This document shows positions 45,177-54,245 of a stretch of 64,000 nucleotides of DNA, in pieces. Source of the stretch: Parabacteroides sp. An277 (GTDB lineage: Bacteria > Bacteroidota > Bacteroidia > Bacteroidales > Tannerellaceae). The stretch spans positions 44,343-108,342 of the forward strand of contig NZ_NFJB01000010.1 in NCBI RefSeq assembly GCF_002159645.1, read 5' to 3'. How positions within the stretch are numbered: position 1 is the stretch's first letter; each line of letters opens with the position of its first letter. Made by a program: the position numbers and the translations under genes. The notes under the pieces are model-generated. The model was not told the origin of the DNA. It saw nothing but the letters and a program-made list of their open reading frames with translations, and made no database searches.

Positions 45177-46304
45177 TTACCACAATGTAATCATCTCCGG
45201 ATATTCCACTACCAGCGGACTGCCGCCATCATACGTCTCAATGCGGACTTTATATTGTCCTTCCGTCAAATCCGGGACCATCGTAAATTCGCAACCGGTT
45301 TCTGTGACATTGCTGATGGTCTCCGGGTTAATCCATTCGATGTAATCCTGATCATTGACGAGCCCGATGACGTGTTCCAGCGTACCGTCTTGTCCCTTCA
45401 GCGTAAATCCTTGATATTCCACGCCGGTTTGCTTGCCTCGCTCGATGCGGTGCGGATTCTCCGGGTCGCCTCCCTCTTTCTGGTAGACGGCGGTGATTTC
45501 GGGAGTGACGGGCGTAGGTTCAGGGGTGGGTTCCGGTTCCGGCTCCTCTTCGTCGTCTGTGCCCGGTTTCGCGCCCCGTCGACCCAAGGTCTCCTCCAGT
45601 TGGATAATCAACGCGTTAACGTCGTCGATAATGCCACCCAATTCCTCGCGCGTAGCCTCGTCCTTCGTCGCGATTTCATTCGCCATATAAAGGGCGTTAA
45701 TCGCATTGACGACAGCCACATACGCCTCGTCTACCTGCGGGCGTAAGGTCTTCATCGATACCCGTTCGCTGCGCTGCAACTTCTCCGCCGAACGCGATTT
45801 GTACGTCTCGTTGAAATCCAGGTTCGCCGTTTCAAGCTGCGCTACCGCCTCGTCCAGCCCCAGCTCCGTCACCGAAGGCGCATATTTTTCCGACTTCAAT
45901 TCTTCCAACGCATTTTCAATTTCCGACGTATTTTCAGCGTACGGCAATTCGTTGGCACTCTTGTAGGGCGAAAGGGCGAAATCCAGCTTCTTCGCCGCCG
46001 CTTTCTTCGCCTCTATCGGGCAGTGCAAGTTGCCTTCGATGATGCCTTTCAGGTAGATAAAAAGCTCGTCGCGGATGCGGTCCTTGGCCTCGATTTCCTC
46101 CGTCAAATCAAACTTCATGTTCTGTTTGTAGATGCGTTTTTCGTCGCCAAAGAGCGTGACATACGGCGAATAAATAAGCGAAATCTTGTATTTCTCGGCA
46201 AGCGCCGGCGTGATAATATTCATGACGTCCGCATGAAAACGGTAATGCTCGCCGTTGCGGGCGTTACGTTGTAACAGTCTTACTATGGCTTTTATTTTCT
46301 TCAT
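45177..46304 (-). CDS. DUF6261-like helical protein with Pro/Glu linker and C-terminal beta domain
   Basis: A 375-residue protein without signal peptide. The first 245 residues are helical and resemble DUF6261 proteins of Bacteroidetes (MKKIKAIVRLLQRNARNGEHY start). A linker with EEPEPEPTPEPTPV follows at about 250-265, then a beta-rich domain (about 270-375) with YQGFTLKGQDGTLEHVIGL. Function unknown. It follows palindrome array D by 32 bases and precedes glsA. Confidence 0.7.
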   Translation of the reverse strand: MKKIKAIVRLLQRNARNGEHYRFHADVMNIITPALAEKYKISLIYSPYVTLFGDEKRIYKQNMKFDLTEEIEAKDRIRDELFIYLKGIIEGNLHCPIEAKKAAAKKLDFALSPYKSANELPYAENTSEIENALEELKSEKYAPSVTELGLDEAVAQLETANLDFNETYKSRSAEKLQRSERVSMKTLRPQVDEAYVAVVNAINALYMANEIATKDEATREELGGIIDDVNALIIQLEETLGRRGAKPGTDDEEEPEPEPTPEPTPVTPEITAVYQKEGGDPENPHRIERGKQTGVEYQGFTLKGQDGTLEHVIGLVNDQDYIEWINPETISNVTETGCEFTMVPDLTEGQYKVRIETYDGGSPLVVEYPEMITLW

Positions 46305-46336
46305 GTTATTATATGATTAAAAGTTTGTCTATATAC

Positions 46337-46525
46337 TTTCCGACATTGTCGGAAACCTTCTCCGGCAAGCTGGGAGACTTTCCGACATTGTCGGAATCTT
46401 TCTCCGGCAGGCTGGGAGACTTTCCGACATTGTCGGAATCTTTCTCCGGCAAGCTGGGAGACTTTCCGACATTGTCGGAAACCTTCTCCGGCAGGCTGGG
46501 AGGCTTTCCGACATTGTCGGACGCG
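46337..46525. repeat. Palindrome array D, exact 42-bp units
   Basis: TTTCCGACATTGTCGGAAA, a perfect odd palindrome (shortened to ...TGTCGGA in the last and altered by one base in some), begins at 46337, 46379, 46421, 46463 and 46505: four steps of exactly 42 bp. The other half-unit is TCTCC...GGAGA around GGCAAGCT or GGCAGGCT. It lies 32 bases upstream of the DUF6261 gene start. An open 14-residue repeat frame runs through it on each strand; neither has other gene marks. Confidence 0.9.
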
Positions 46526-46613
46526 TTTTTCTTCATTCTTTGAAAGAACCCAATCGCAAAATTAGGCATTAAATTGAACCATGCAAGTATTTGGCGGGGA
46601 ATTTTTGTAGAAA

Positions 46614-46692
46614 AGCGCAGATGACCGCAGATTTTTATTTTTTGCGATACATATCGCGTAGCCATAAAAGAATCTGCGTTTATCTGCGCTTT
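46614..46692. repeat. Long imperfect palindromic repeat (copy 3)
   Basis: AGCGCAGAT pairs with ATCTGCGCT at the two ends, and GCGATA/TATCGC near the loop. It resembles copies at 23780 and 38395. The remaining bases to the SulP stop at 46829 show nothing else. Confidence 0.65.
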
Positions 46693-46828
46693 AGTCCGCG
46701 TTTTTCTGCGTCCTATTTCCTATTTCGATGCACTCCCCCTTTGTCTTTTTCTGCTTTTTCCGAAAAACCAGCGGCGCGGAGCTTTTCATTATTACTTGTT
46801 ACTTATTAATTGCCCCGCGCCGTATCCT

Positions 46829-48517
46829 TTATACCTGCTGTATCCGTTCCCGCGCCTTCGCCACGGCCTCGTTGATGTTGCTGCAGATATTCTCGGCGCC
46901 AAGCAACTCGTAGAAGCCGGATTTCTGGAGGGCGGCGTGCACCTTCTCGTTGACGCCGGAAAGGATGATGTGGATTTTCTCCTTTTGCGACATCTCGCAG
47001 AGGTTCGTCAGGTTGTGGATGCCGGTCGAGTCGATGAAGGGGACGCGGCGCATGCGGATGATGCGGATTTTGGGGCGGTCGCCCAGCTGCGCCATGGTCT
47101 CTTCAAACTTCGTCGCGATGCCGAAGAAATAGGGGCCGTTGATTTCGTAGACCTCCACGCCGCGGGGAAGCATCAGGTGCTCTTCGTGCACTTCGAGGTC
47201 GGACTCGAGGTTCGGGTCTATCTCGTCGCGAATCACCGAAATCTCCGTGGTTTCCATCACGCGCTTCATGAAGAGGACGCAGGCAATCAGGAGGCCCACT
47301 TCGATGGCCACCGTCAAGTCGAAGATAACCGTCAGAAAGAAAGTAATCAGCAAGACCGTCACATCCGCCTTGGGATTGCGCAAGAGCGCCTTGAACGTCC
47401 GCCATCCACTCATATTATAAGAAACCACCACGAGCACGCCCGCCAGGCAGGCCATCGGGATGTATTTCGCCAACGGCATCAGGAAAACCAGAATCAAAAG
47501 CAACACCGCCGCATGGACGATACCGGCGACGGGCGAACGGCCGCCATTGTTGATGTTGGTCATCGTGCGGGCAATGGCGCCTGTGGCGGGGATGCCGCCA
47601 AAGATGGGCGAGACGATATTAGCCACGCCCTGCGCAATCAATTCGGTGTTCGAGTTGTGGCGGTCGCCAATCACACCGTCTGCCACCGTGGCCGAGAGGA
47701 GCGATTCGATGGCGCCCAAGACGGCAATCGTCACCGCGACGGGAAACAGATTCTTGACCGCCTCCCAATCCAAGGCCGGGACCGCAGCGCCGGGCAGTTG
47801 AGACTGGATGCTGAAACGGTCGCCGATGGTATCAATTGCCGTCACGCCGCCATAGAGCTTAAGGAAATACGCGCCCAACGTCACCACGACAATCGCCACC
47901 AACGAGCCAGGAATCTTTTTCGAGAACTTCGGCGTGAGGGCAATAATCCCAATGCTCAAGAGGCTAACAACCACGTTCCACCAGTTCACCGTATCGAAAT
48001 GCCGCGCATAGAGCATCCATTTCCCGATAAAATCACCCGGAATCGCCTCTCCCCCGAAACGCAACCCAAAGACATCGGCTATCTGCGTCGTGAAGATAGT
48101 CACCGCAATACCGCTCGTAAACCCGACGATAATCGGATAAGGAATGAACTTAATCACCGTCCCCAACCGAAATACCCCCAGCACCACGAGCAACACGCCC
48201 GCCATGAGCGTCGCCACCATCAGCCCCTCGACGCCATACTCCTGGATGATACCATAAATAATCACGATAAACGCGCCCGTCGGTCCGCCTATCTGCACCT
48301 TGCTGCCACCCAAAAGCGAGATGAGAAAACCCGCCACGATGGCCGTCACGATTCCTTTCTCCGGACTCACGCCCGACGCGATGCCAAAGGCAATGGCCAA
48401 GGGCAACGCCACAATTCCCACGATGATCCCCGCCATCAGGTCCGTCGTAAAGTCTGCTTTCGTATAAGCCTTTAGCGCGGAAAACAACTTGGGATGAAAA
48501 TCTAACTTGCTCTTCAT
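46829..48517 (-). CDS. SulP-family anion transporter with STAS domain
   Basis: A 562-residue inner-membrane transporter. The first 430 residues hold about 12-14 helices with the SulP motif DLMAGIIVGIVALPLAIAFGIASG; the C-terminus (about 450-555) is a STAS domain (IDSTGIHNLTNLCE). SulP proteins carry sulfate, bicarbonate or dicarboxylates, often with Na+ or H+. Substrate not assigned. A TACTTTTG box at 48545-48552 (minus strand) may be its -7 element. A 559-codon ORF on the other strand is a shadow. Confidence 0.93.
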   Translation of the reverse strand: MKSKLDFHPKLFSALKAYTKADFTTDLMAGIIVGIVALPLAIAFGIASGVSPEKGIVTAIVAGFLISLLGGSKVQIGGPTGAFIVIIYGIIQEYGVEGLMVATLMAGVLLVVLGVFRLGTVIKFIPYPIIVGFTSGIAVTIFTTQIADVFGLRFGGEAIPGDFIGKWMLYARHFDTVNWWNVVVSLLSIGIIALTPKFSKKIPGSLVAIVVVTLGAYFLKLYGGVTAIDTIGDRFSIQSQLPGAAVPALDWEAVKNLFPVAVTIAVLGAIESLLSATVADGVIGDRHNSNTELIAQGVANIVSPIFGGIPATGAIARTMTNINNGGRSPVAGIVHAAVLLLILVFLMPLAKYIPMACLAGVLVVVSYNMSGWRTFKALLRNPKADVTVLLITFFLTVIFDLTVAIEVGLLIACVLFMKRVMETTEISVIRDEIDPNLESDLEVHEEHLMLPRGVEVYEINGPYFFGIATKFEETMAQLGDRPKIRIIRMRRVPFIDSTGIHNLTNLCEMSQKEKIHIILSGVNEKVHAALQKSGFYELLGAENICSNINEAVAKARERIQQV

Positions 48518-48605
48518 TTAATCCGTCTATTTTAAATTGAGGCGCAAAAGTACATCTTTTTTGCGAATAAATGCCATTCCCTGTCATTTATTCCCCTAAA
48601 AACCC

Positions 48606-48613
48606 TACCTTTG
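48606..48613 (+). promoter_or_regulatory. Candidate -7 box for the small protein-tadA pair
   Basis: TACCTTTG, 21 bases before the ATG at 48635, matches TAnnTTTG. A -33 element is not obvious. Confidence 0.45.
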
Positions 48614-48634
48614 CACCACGAAGTAAAAGGATAG

Positions 48635-48865
48635 ATGAAGAAGCAGACCAAGAAATACTCGGCCGCCCAGCCGAACCATCCGCGCGTCCATAAAGTCACG
48701 TTCATGCTCAACGACGAAGAGCATAAGACCGTGCAACGATACCTCGCACGATACAAGATTGCGAACAAATCCCGCTGGTACCGCGAGACCATCCTGACAC
48801 ATATCGTGCGGACACTGGAAGAAGACTATCCTACACTGTTCAACGAAAACGAAATGAGACGATGA
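48635..48865 (+). CDS. Small basic protein, possibly ribbon-helix-helix-like
   Basis: A 76-residue basic protein: HKVTFMLNDEEHKTVQRYLARYKI followed by helices is suggestive of a ribbon-helix-helix fold, but I do not recognise a named family. The stop overlaps the tadA start by 4 bases (ATGA), so it is co-translated with tadA. Confidence 0.65.
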   Translation: MKKQTKKYSAAQPNHPRVHKVTFMLNDEEHKTVQRYLARYKIANKSRWYRETILTHIVRTLEEDYPTLFNENEMRR

Positions 48866-49305
48866 TACAACCCTACGACGATACCTATTTCATGAAGCAG
48901 GCGCTCCAAGAAGCGCAACTGGCCGCCGAAGAGGGAGAAGTACCGGTCGGCGCGGTCGTGGTGTGCAATAACCGTATCTTGGCACGGGCCCACAACCAGA
49001 CGGAACGCCTGAACGACGTAACCGCCCATGCGGAAATGCTGGCCATTACAGCAGCTACGAATGTATTAGGAGCTAAATACCTGACCGGATGCACGCTTTA
49101 TGTGACGGTCGAACCCTGCGTAATGTGTGCCGGTGCTATCGGATGGGCACAACTGGCCGCTGTGGTTTATGGTGCGCCCGACGCGAAACGGGGATTTACC
49201 CGCTACGCCCCACAAGCACTCCACCCGAAAACCGTCGTGCGGCAAGGCGTGATGGAAACGGAATGCGCCGAAGCGATGCAACGCTTTTTCCAAGAACGGA
49301 GATGA
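48862..49305 (+). CDS. tadA: tRNA-specific adenosine deaminase
   Basis: A 147-residue zinc deaminase that makes inosine at position 34 of tRNA-Arg. HAEM gives the zinc ligand His56 and the catalytic Glu58, and PCVMCAG gives zinc ligands Cys86 and Cys89, in the spacing of TadA. It ends 8 bases before the stop of the convergent DUF4834 gene. Confidence 0.93.
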   Translation: MIQPYDDTYFMKQALQEAQLAAEEGEVPVGAVVVCNNRILARAHNQTERLNDVTAHAEMLAITAATNVLGAKYLTGCTLYVTVEPCVMCAGAIGWAQLAAVVYGAPDAKRGFTRYAPQALHPKTVVRQGVMETECAEAMQRFFQERR

Positions 49306-49313
49306 AAGAGGCG

Positions 49314-49586
49314 TTACTCTTTCACTTCTTCATAATCCACATACTCTCCTTCATGACGGGCATACACCTTTTTCCGCCGATGAACATGCGGCTCATTATC
49401 TGCTTCTTCTGCATACGTCGAAGAGGATGAAGCATTCGGACGGGAAGCCGACGACATCCGTCCGCTCCGCGACGCACGATTATTGCCAAAGAACAGACGC
49501 TTGATACCTCGAAGCACCGAGAAACCCAACAAAAAGATGAGCACAAAAAAGAGAAATACAAAAAAGAAAAGAAATTTGATAATCAT
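49314..49586 (-). CDS. DUF4834 small membrane protein
   Basis: A 90-residue protein with one hydrophobic helix (residues 2-24) and a polar, Ser-rich then acidic tail (KVYARHEGEYVDYEEV). This matches the DUF4834 family of Bacteroidetes. It is 3 bases after pssA, so it belongs to the phospholipid operon. Function unknown. Confidence 0.78.
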   Translation of the reverse strand: MIIKFLFFFVFLFFVLIFLLGFSVLRGIKRLFFGNNRASRSGRMSSASRPNASSSSTYAEEADNEPHVHRRKKVYARHEGEYVDYEEVKE

Positions 49587-49589
49587 AGC

Positions 49590-50285
49590 TTACTTATTAA
49601 ACAACGACAAGATAAAATAGAGCACGACTGTACCCGCAATGCCTAAGAACCCAAAGAGAACTATAAACAAAATACCACATGCCAACAATATATAACGCAC
49701 TTCATTGCCCTTCCACGCCCATGTCTTTACTTTCATGGAAAACATGGGAATCTCGGAAACCAATAAATAAGAAGAGAGAAATGCCAACACAAGGCCACCA
49801 TACAATATCCACATCGCCCCCACTGGCAATAAAGGTTGTACGGAATAAACCAACGAACCCCAAAACAACGCATGGGCCGGTACCGGCATCCCGATAAAAG
49901 AAGTGGTTTGCCGCTCATCCAGATTGAATTTCGCCAACCGCAAACCCGAAAAGACCGGAATCACAAACGCCAGATAAGGCAAACACGCAATAACTCCGCC
50001 CTCGCCCATCACAGCTACTGCCTGGCGGAACAATACATAAAGAGCCATGCCAGGCGCCACGCCGAAGCTCACAATGTCGGAAAGCGAATCTAGCTCCTTC
50101 CCCAAAGGAGAATAAGCCTTCAAAAGACGGGCCGTTAAACCATCCATGAAATCAAAGACAGAAGCCATCATAATCCATAGAATAGCTCCCCGCAGATGCC
50201 CCTCCAAAGCCATCGCAATCGCCAAACATCCCGACGCCAAATTCAGGCAAGTAATCGTATTGGGAATATATTTCAAGATTTTCAT
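49590..50285 (-). CDS. pssA: CDP-diacylglycerol-serine O-phosphatidyltransferase
   Basis: A 231-residue membrane enzyme of the CDP-alcohol phosphotransferase family, which makes phosphatidylserine. The signature is present: DFMDGLTARLL-N6-GKELDSLSD carrying the metal-binding Asp residues. About seven membrane helices. It is 15 bases after psd, so synthesis and decarboxylation of phosphatidylserine are encoded together. Confidence 0.93.
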   Translation of the reverse strand: MKILKYIPNTITCLNLASGCLAIAMALEGHLRGAILWIMMASVFDFMDGLTARLLKAYSPLGKELDSLSDIVSFGVAPGMALYVLFRQAVAVMGEGGVIACLPYLAFVIPVFSGLRLAKFNLDERQTTSFIGMPVPAHALFWGSLVYSVQPLLPVGAMWILYGGLVLAFLSSYLLVSEIPMFSMKVKTWAWKGNEVRYILLACGILFIVLFGFLGIAGTVVLYFILSLFNK

Positions 50286-50300
50286 TACAAAATAGGTTCT

Positions 50301-50966
50301 TTAAAGTTTCACTAAACGAGCGATGGGCGTCTGGTTTCCCGTCACTTTCTGATCCATCTCAACTAAAACCTCTGAATCAACAGGCAGATAGACATCCACA
50401 CGTGAACCAAACTTAATGAATCCCATCTGCTCGTCGACATGGCACGTATCGCCCGGCTTGGCATACGTGACAATACGCCGTGCAATGGCACCCGCAATCT
50501 GGCGCGCCATGACTTCCACACCGTTACGGGTAGTAATAATAATCGTTGAACGCTCATTCTCCGTACTGCTTTTCGGTAAATAAGCCGCCATGAAGCGCCC
50601 ATCCTGATGCGCCACATATTTGACCGTCCCATTCACCGGAAACCAATTGGCATGGACATTGAAAATGGACATGAAGATAGAAATCTGCAAACACGGGCGA
50701 TGTAAGATTTCATGCTCCACCACCTCCTCAATTGCCACAATCGTCCCATCTGCCGGTGCAATCACCAATCCTTCCGAGTCATACGGAAAACGACGCGAAG
50801 GACTCCGAAAGAAGTTCAATACCAACAAGAACAACACAGAGGTCACCAAAACAATCCCATAGAAAAGATTGTTCTTTCCCACTGTATGATATAACGTGAC
50901 ATTTACCATAAAAAACAGGGTAAACAACGTCAATAAAAAACCGGTTCCTTCTCTATGTACTTTCAT
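50301..50966 (-). CDS. psd: Phosphatidylserine decarboxylase
   Basis: About 221 residues starting MKVHREGTGFLL; the ORF's further start at 50996 overlaps the promoter. The self-cleavage site that makes the pyruvoyl group is the GS in MGFIKFGSRVDVYLP. Two membrane helices lie at the N-terminus. This short, FGSR-type form is common in Bacteroidetes. It converts phosphatidylserine to phosphatidylethanolamine and precedes pssA. Confidence 0.93.
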   Translation of the reverse strand: MKVHREGTGFLLTLFTLFFMVNVTLYHTVGKNNLFYGIVLVTSVLFLLVLNFFRSPSRRFPYDSEGLVIAPADGTIVAIEEVVEHEILHRPCLQISIFMSIFNVHANWFPVNGTVKYVAHQDGRFMAAYLPKSSTENERSTIIITTRNGVEVMARQIAGAIARRIVTYAKPGDTCHVDEQMGFIKFGSRVDVYLPVDSEVLVEMDQKVTGNQTPIARLVKL

Positions 50967-50993
50967 TTCTCTGCGTGTTCGATGATTAGGTTG

Positions 50994-51025
50994 CAAAAAT
51001 ATTCATTTTTATGCATATCACAAAA
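50994..51025 (-). promoter_or_regulatory. psd promoter (TTG-N21-TATTTTTG)
   Basis: On the minus strand TTG (51023-51025) precedes TATTTTTG (50994-51001) by 21 bases; the psd ATG follows at 50966. The -33 box overlaps the 3' end of the helicase gene, so the phospholipid genes have their own promoter. Confidence 0.6.
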
Positions 51026-54000
51026 CATTCACCCGTTCTATCCTTCCTAATGTGACATACCACAAGTATCCAGAGACCTGTTTATATCCCATTTGGACGA
51101 TTAAATTCATATAATTCCGCACCTGCGATTGATAACGCGTTTGCGGCTTTTCGCCAAATTTATAGTCCAATACGACCACCTCGTCTTCATAAATCATCAC
51201 TCGGTCTGGGCGTTTAGAGGTTTTATTCGCCGAAAGGATATCCACTTCATTCAGCACGCGTCCTTTCCCATCATACCAATGCTGCACTTCCGGAAGCAAA
51301 AGACAGGATTGAATCCGCGCAATCAACGACTCCTCCTCTTCCCGGTTGATAATTCCTTGTAACCGATAACCATGAACTGCCCCAGGCACATCTTCCGGTA
51401 CCCGTATACCGCTCAAAACCTCGTGCATCAACGTGCCATATTTACGTTGTTCGTTATCAAAGAAGAACCCTTTTCCTTTCAGGCGTAAATGCAAACGATT
51501 ATCGTTGTAAACGGAAGGCAATTCAGTTATAAATAATTCTTCTCTAGGCGAAGATTCCGCTTTCCTATCCGGAAGCCAACCACTTCCCAACTCGAAATGG
51601 TTCTTTTCCAACGAAAAGAATTCAGGCAAATGGATAAACGATTCTCCATCAGACGTATCGAACGCAGATTGCTGCAAAGCGCACCAAAGCAAATCCGCCA
51701 TGCCAGAAAGTTTATCCAATCCACCATCTTCTTTTACTTTCTTCGGACGGGGTGCCCAAAGTATCAATTCCTCTTTCGCACGCGTCAGTGCTACGTAGAG
51801 CGTATTCAGGTTATCGATGAAGGCATGTAATTTCTCTTGGAAATAATCCCGGGCAAAAAAGGTATTCCCCAACGCCATACTATACCGAACTGGTACCAAA
51901 TGCAATTGGTCGAAAGGCTTCTCGGTCGGATGACACCAAAGGATGACCGGCTTGGAAGGCTTATGGTCAGTTTCCCAATCACCAAACGGAAGCAAAACCG
52001 CCCGAAACCCTAATCCTTTCGATTTATGTACCGTAAGGATGCGGATAGCGTCTTGCCCGTCGGGAGTCATTATTGTTTTCCGGCATCCGGATTCATCCCA
52101 CCAAGCAAGGAAGTTACCTAAATCAGCCTGCTCTTTCTGGGCGAATTCCAATGCCATATCCAAAAACGCTTGCACAAAAACAGATTCTTTGGCCGGAATA
52201 TAAGGAGAAAACTGACGAAAGAGCTCCTCCATCATTTCATAAAGTGGCAAAATCGCCAAATGTTTCAATGCCTGCATCTCTTTTAAGGTGTAATCCCTGC
52301 CTTGCATCAGGATACGATAAGCAAAACAAGCCATAGCCGCATACGTCTCCTCTTCCGGATTCTTCAAATGCCTTAGCAATAAAACCAGGAAGCGAACCGA
52401 CGACGCACTATTCACATACAATGCCTCATCAGAGATAATATCATAGCGGAAACCATCGTCCGGGTGCGTCTCCTTATAATTTAACAGATAATCCGCCACC
52501 GAAGCCCCTTCCTGATTGGTACGCACCAGGATAGCTATATCTTTCAACGCATATCCATTGGTTTGCAACCGTTGCAAGGCCGCAGGCAAACGGGACAACG
52601 CCTCTTCCCGCCAATCTGTATCTTCTTGGGGTATGAAATCGATTTGTACATGCCCGGTTTTTTGTTGGAACGGCTTAGGGATGTGTTGGTAAGCCTGATG
52701 ATAAGCAGACAAAATACGCGTAGCAAACAGAGTCCGCTCTTCTTCGCCCAACGAGGATTCCTCCAAAGCCGCATTATACATTTGCTGCAACAGACAAGGG
52801 GCGATGGCAAACAGGGCATTGTTGAATTCGACAATATGCCTGCAACTACGCCAATTATCTTTCAAGGTCTCTTCCCGCACCTCCTCTGGAGCAAAATCAC
52901 GCGGGAGCTGTTCGTCGAGCAACTTCCAGTCTGAATTGCGGAAACGGTAGATGCTCTGCTTCACGTCGCCCACCACGAGGTTCTCCCGGTCGTGCGCCAA
53001 ACTCTCTTCCAACAGCGGGCGGAAGTTATCCCATTGCATGTTACTCGTGTCTTGAAACTCGTCTATCATATAATGGTCGATGCGCGTTCCCGTCTTCTCG
53101 TAGATGAAAGGGGCATCACTCCCGGCAATGACCCGATGCAACAATTCCGTCGTGTCAGCTATCAGCATCACGTTCTTTTCCTCGCGATAGGAAGCAATCT
53201 CGCGCGACAAATCCGTCAAAATACCCAACGTGTAATAATAACGGATAATCTCTTTGGCCGTTTGGTAAGCCGTCAAATCCCCGAAACGCGCCACCACCGC
53301 CTTGATGCAATCGTTCAGTCCATCCTCAAACAGAGTGCCTATGATGGCCTTCACACTGGGCTCGGTCTTCTTCGTGAAACACTTCTCCACGTTATCAGCC
53401 AGATTACAAAAGGTGGCGGTCGGCTCCTTCATCTCGCCCTTCGCCCAACGCTGGAACAGGAACAAGGGCGAACGGCTCCCGCCGCTGAAGTCCGATGGTT
53501 CCAATCCATACGCCGCCAGCAACGCCAAGCCCCGTTCGCCCAGCGTGCGTACCTCTTTCTCGACCCCGCGAACCAAGCCCTGCAACCGTTCGCGGTATTG
53601 GGTCAACGCTTGCTTGTCTTGGATATCCTTCGCCACCTCTTCGCTAAACAGCTTATAGCTCTCCTTAAACACCTCGCGCCCCAGCCGCAAAATATCATTC
53701 CGCAAATGCCACTCGCCGCTATCTTCTATTTTATCCTCGGCAAAACGGAGCAACCAGCCTAAGAGTTCGCGGTTCTCCGGTTTTTCTAAATCGCCCAACA
53801 AGCGGTCTACCGCCTCTTGCAACACCAACTCCTGGTCCATCTCGATGCCATATCCGCCCTGCAAGCCGATTTCGCGTGTAAAAGCCCGCATCGTCTGTTG
53901 GAAAAAGCGGTCGATGGTCGAGATGTTGAAGGCGGAGTAATCGTGCAAAATCGCCACCAATATTTGCTGCGCTTGCGCCCTCACTTGCGCTTCATTCAAA

Positions 54001-54227
54001 CCATACCGCGCCGCGAGCAGCTCCACGTAGTCCGACTTTCGTCCCGACGAAAGGTTGAACAACTCCTCGACAATGCGCCCCTTCATCTCGTCCGTCGCCT
54101 TGTTCGTAAAGGTCACAGCCAAGATGCGCCGGTACGCGCCCGGCTGGCTAAAGAGCAGGAGCAAATATTCGCCCGTCAAACGGTGCGTCTTTCCGGCCCC
54201 GGCCGATGCTCGATAGATTGTCAACAT
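51018..54227 (-). CDS. RecB/AddA-like UvrD helicase-nuclease
   Basis: A 1069-residue enzyme: the Walker A motif ASAGAGKT is at residues 7-14, VTFTNKATDEMKGRI and YMIDEFQDTSNMQW are helicase motifs, and a C-terminal RecB-type nuclease shows RPDRVM, VVLDYKFG and the QVRNYM motif. It would start recombination repair by resecting double-strand ends. AddA enzymes work with an AddB partner, which is usually next door in Bacteroidetes; none lies here. The start is 19 bases from palindrome array E. Confidence 0.92.
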   Translation of the reverse strand: MLTIYRASAGAGKTHRLTGEYLLLLFSQPGAYRRILAVTFTNKATDEMKGRIVEELFNLSSGRKSDYVELLAARYGLNEAQVRAQAQQILVAILHDYSAFNISTIDRFFQQTMRAFTREIGLQGGYGIEMDQELVLQEAVDRLLGDLEKPENRELLGWLLRFAEDKIEDSGEWHLRNDILRLGREVFKESYKLFSEEVAKDIQDKQALTQYRERLQGLVRGVEKEVRTLGERGLALLAAYGLEPSDFSGGSRSPLFLFQRWAKGEMKEPTATFCNLADNVEKCFTKKTEPSVKAIIGTLFEDGLNDCIKAVVARFGDLTAYQTAKEIIRYYYTLGILTDLSREIASYREEKNVMLIADTTELLHRVIAGSDAPFIYEKTGTRIDHYMIDEFQDTSNMQWDNFRPLLEESLAHDRENLVVGDVKQSIYRFRNSDWKLLDEQLPRDFAPEEVREETLKDNWRSCRHIVEFNNALFAIAPCLLQQMYNAALEESSLGEEERTLFATRILSAYHQAYQHIPKPFQQKTGHVQIDFIPQEDTDWREEALSRLPAALQRLQTNGYALKDIAILVRTNQEGASVADYLLNYKETHPDDGFRYDIISDEALYVNSASSVRFLVLLLRHLKNPEEETYAAMACFAYRILMQGRDYTLKEMQALKHLAILPLYEMMEELFRQFSPYIPAKESVFVQAFLDMALEFAQKEQADLGNFLAWWDESGCRKTIMTPDGQDAIRILTVHKSKGLGFRAVLLPFGDWETDHKPSKPVILWCHPTEKPFDQLHLVPVRYSMALGNTFFARDYFQEKLHAFIDNLNTLYVALTRAKEELILWAPRPKKVKEDGGLDKLSGMADLLWCALQQSAFDTSDGESFIHLPEFFSLEKNHFELGSGWLPDRKAESSPREELFITELPSVYNDNRLHLRLKGKGFFFDNEQRKYGTLMHEVLSGIRVPEDVPGAVHGYRLQGIINREEEESLIARIQSCLLLPEVQHWYDGKGRVLNEVDILSANKTSKRPDRVMIYEDEVVVLDYKFGEKPQTRYQSQVRNYMNLIVQMGYKQVSGYLWYVTLGRIERVNVL

Positions 54228-54245
54228 ATCCTTATCCTTTTATTA

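Noticed and set aside
46313..46543. 76-codon ORF of 14-residue repeats
   Set aside because: It is array D read in frame. The sister array F has a 40-bp step that cannot keep a frame, so the common feature is spacing, not coding.
46796..48475. Large 559-codon ORF on the plus strand
   Set aside because: It is antisense to the complete SulP gene and its His/Asp/Arg-rich composition is an artefact of reading a membrane-protein gene backwards.
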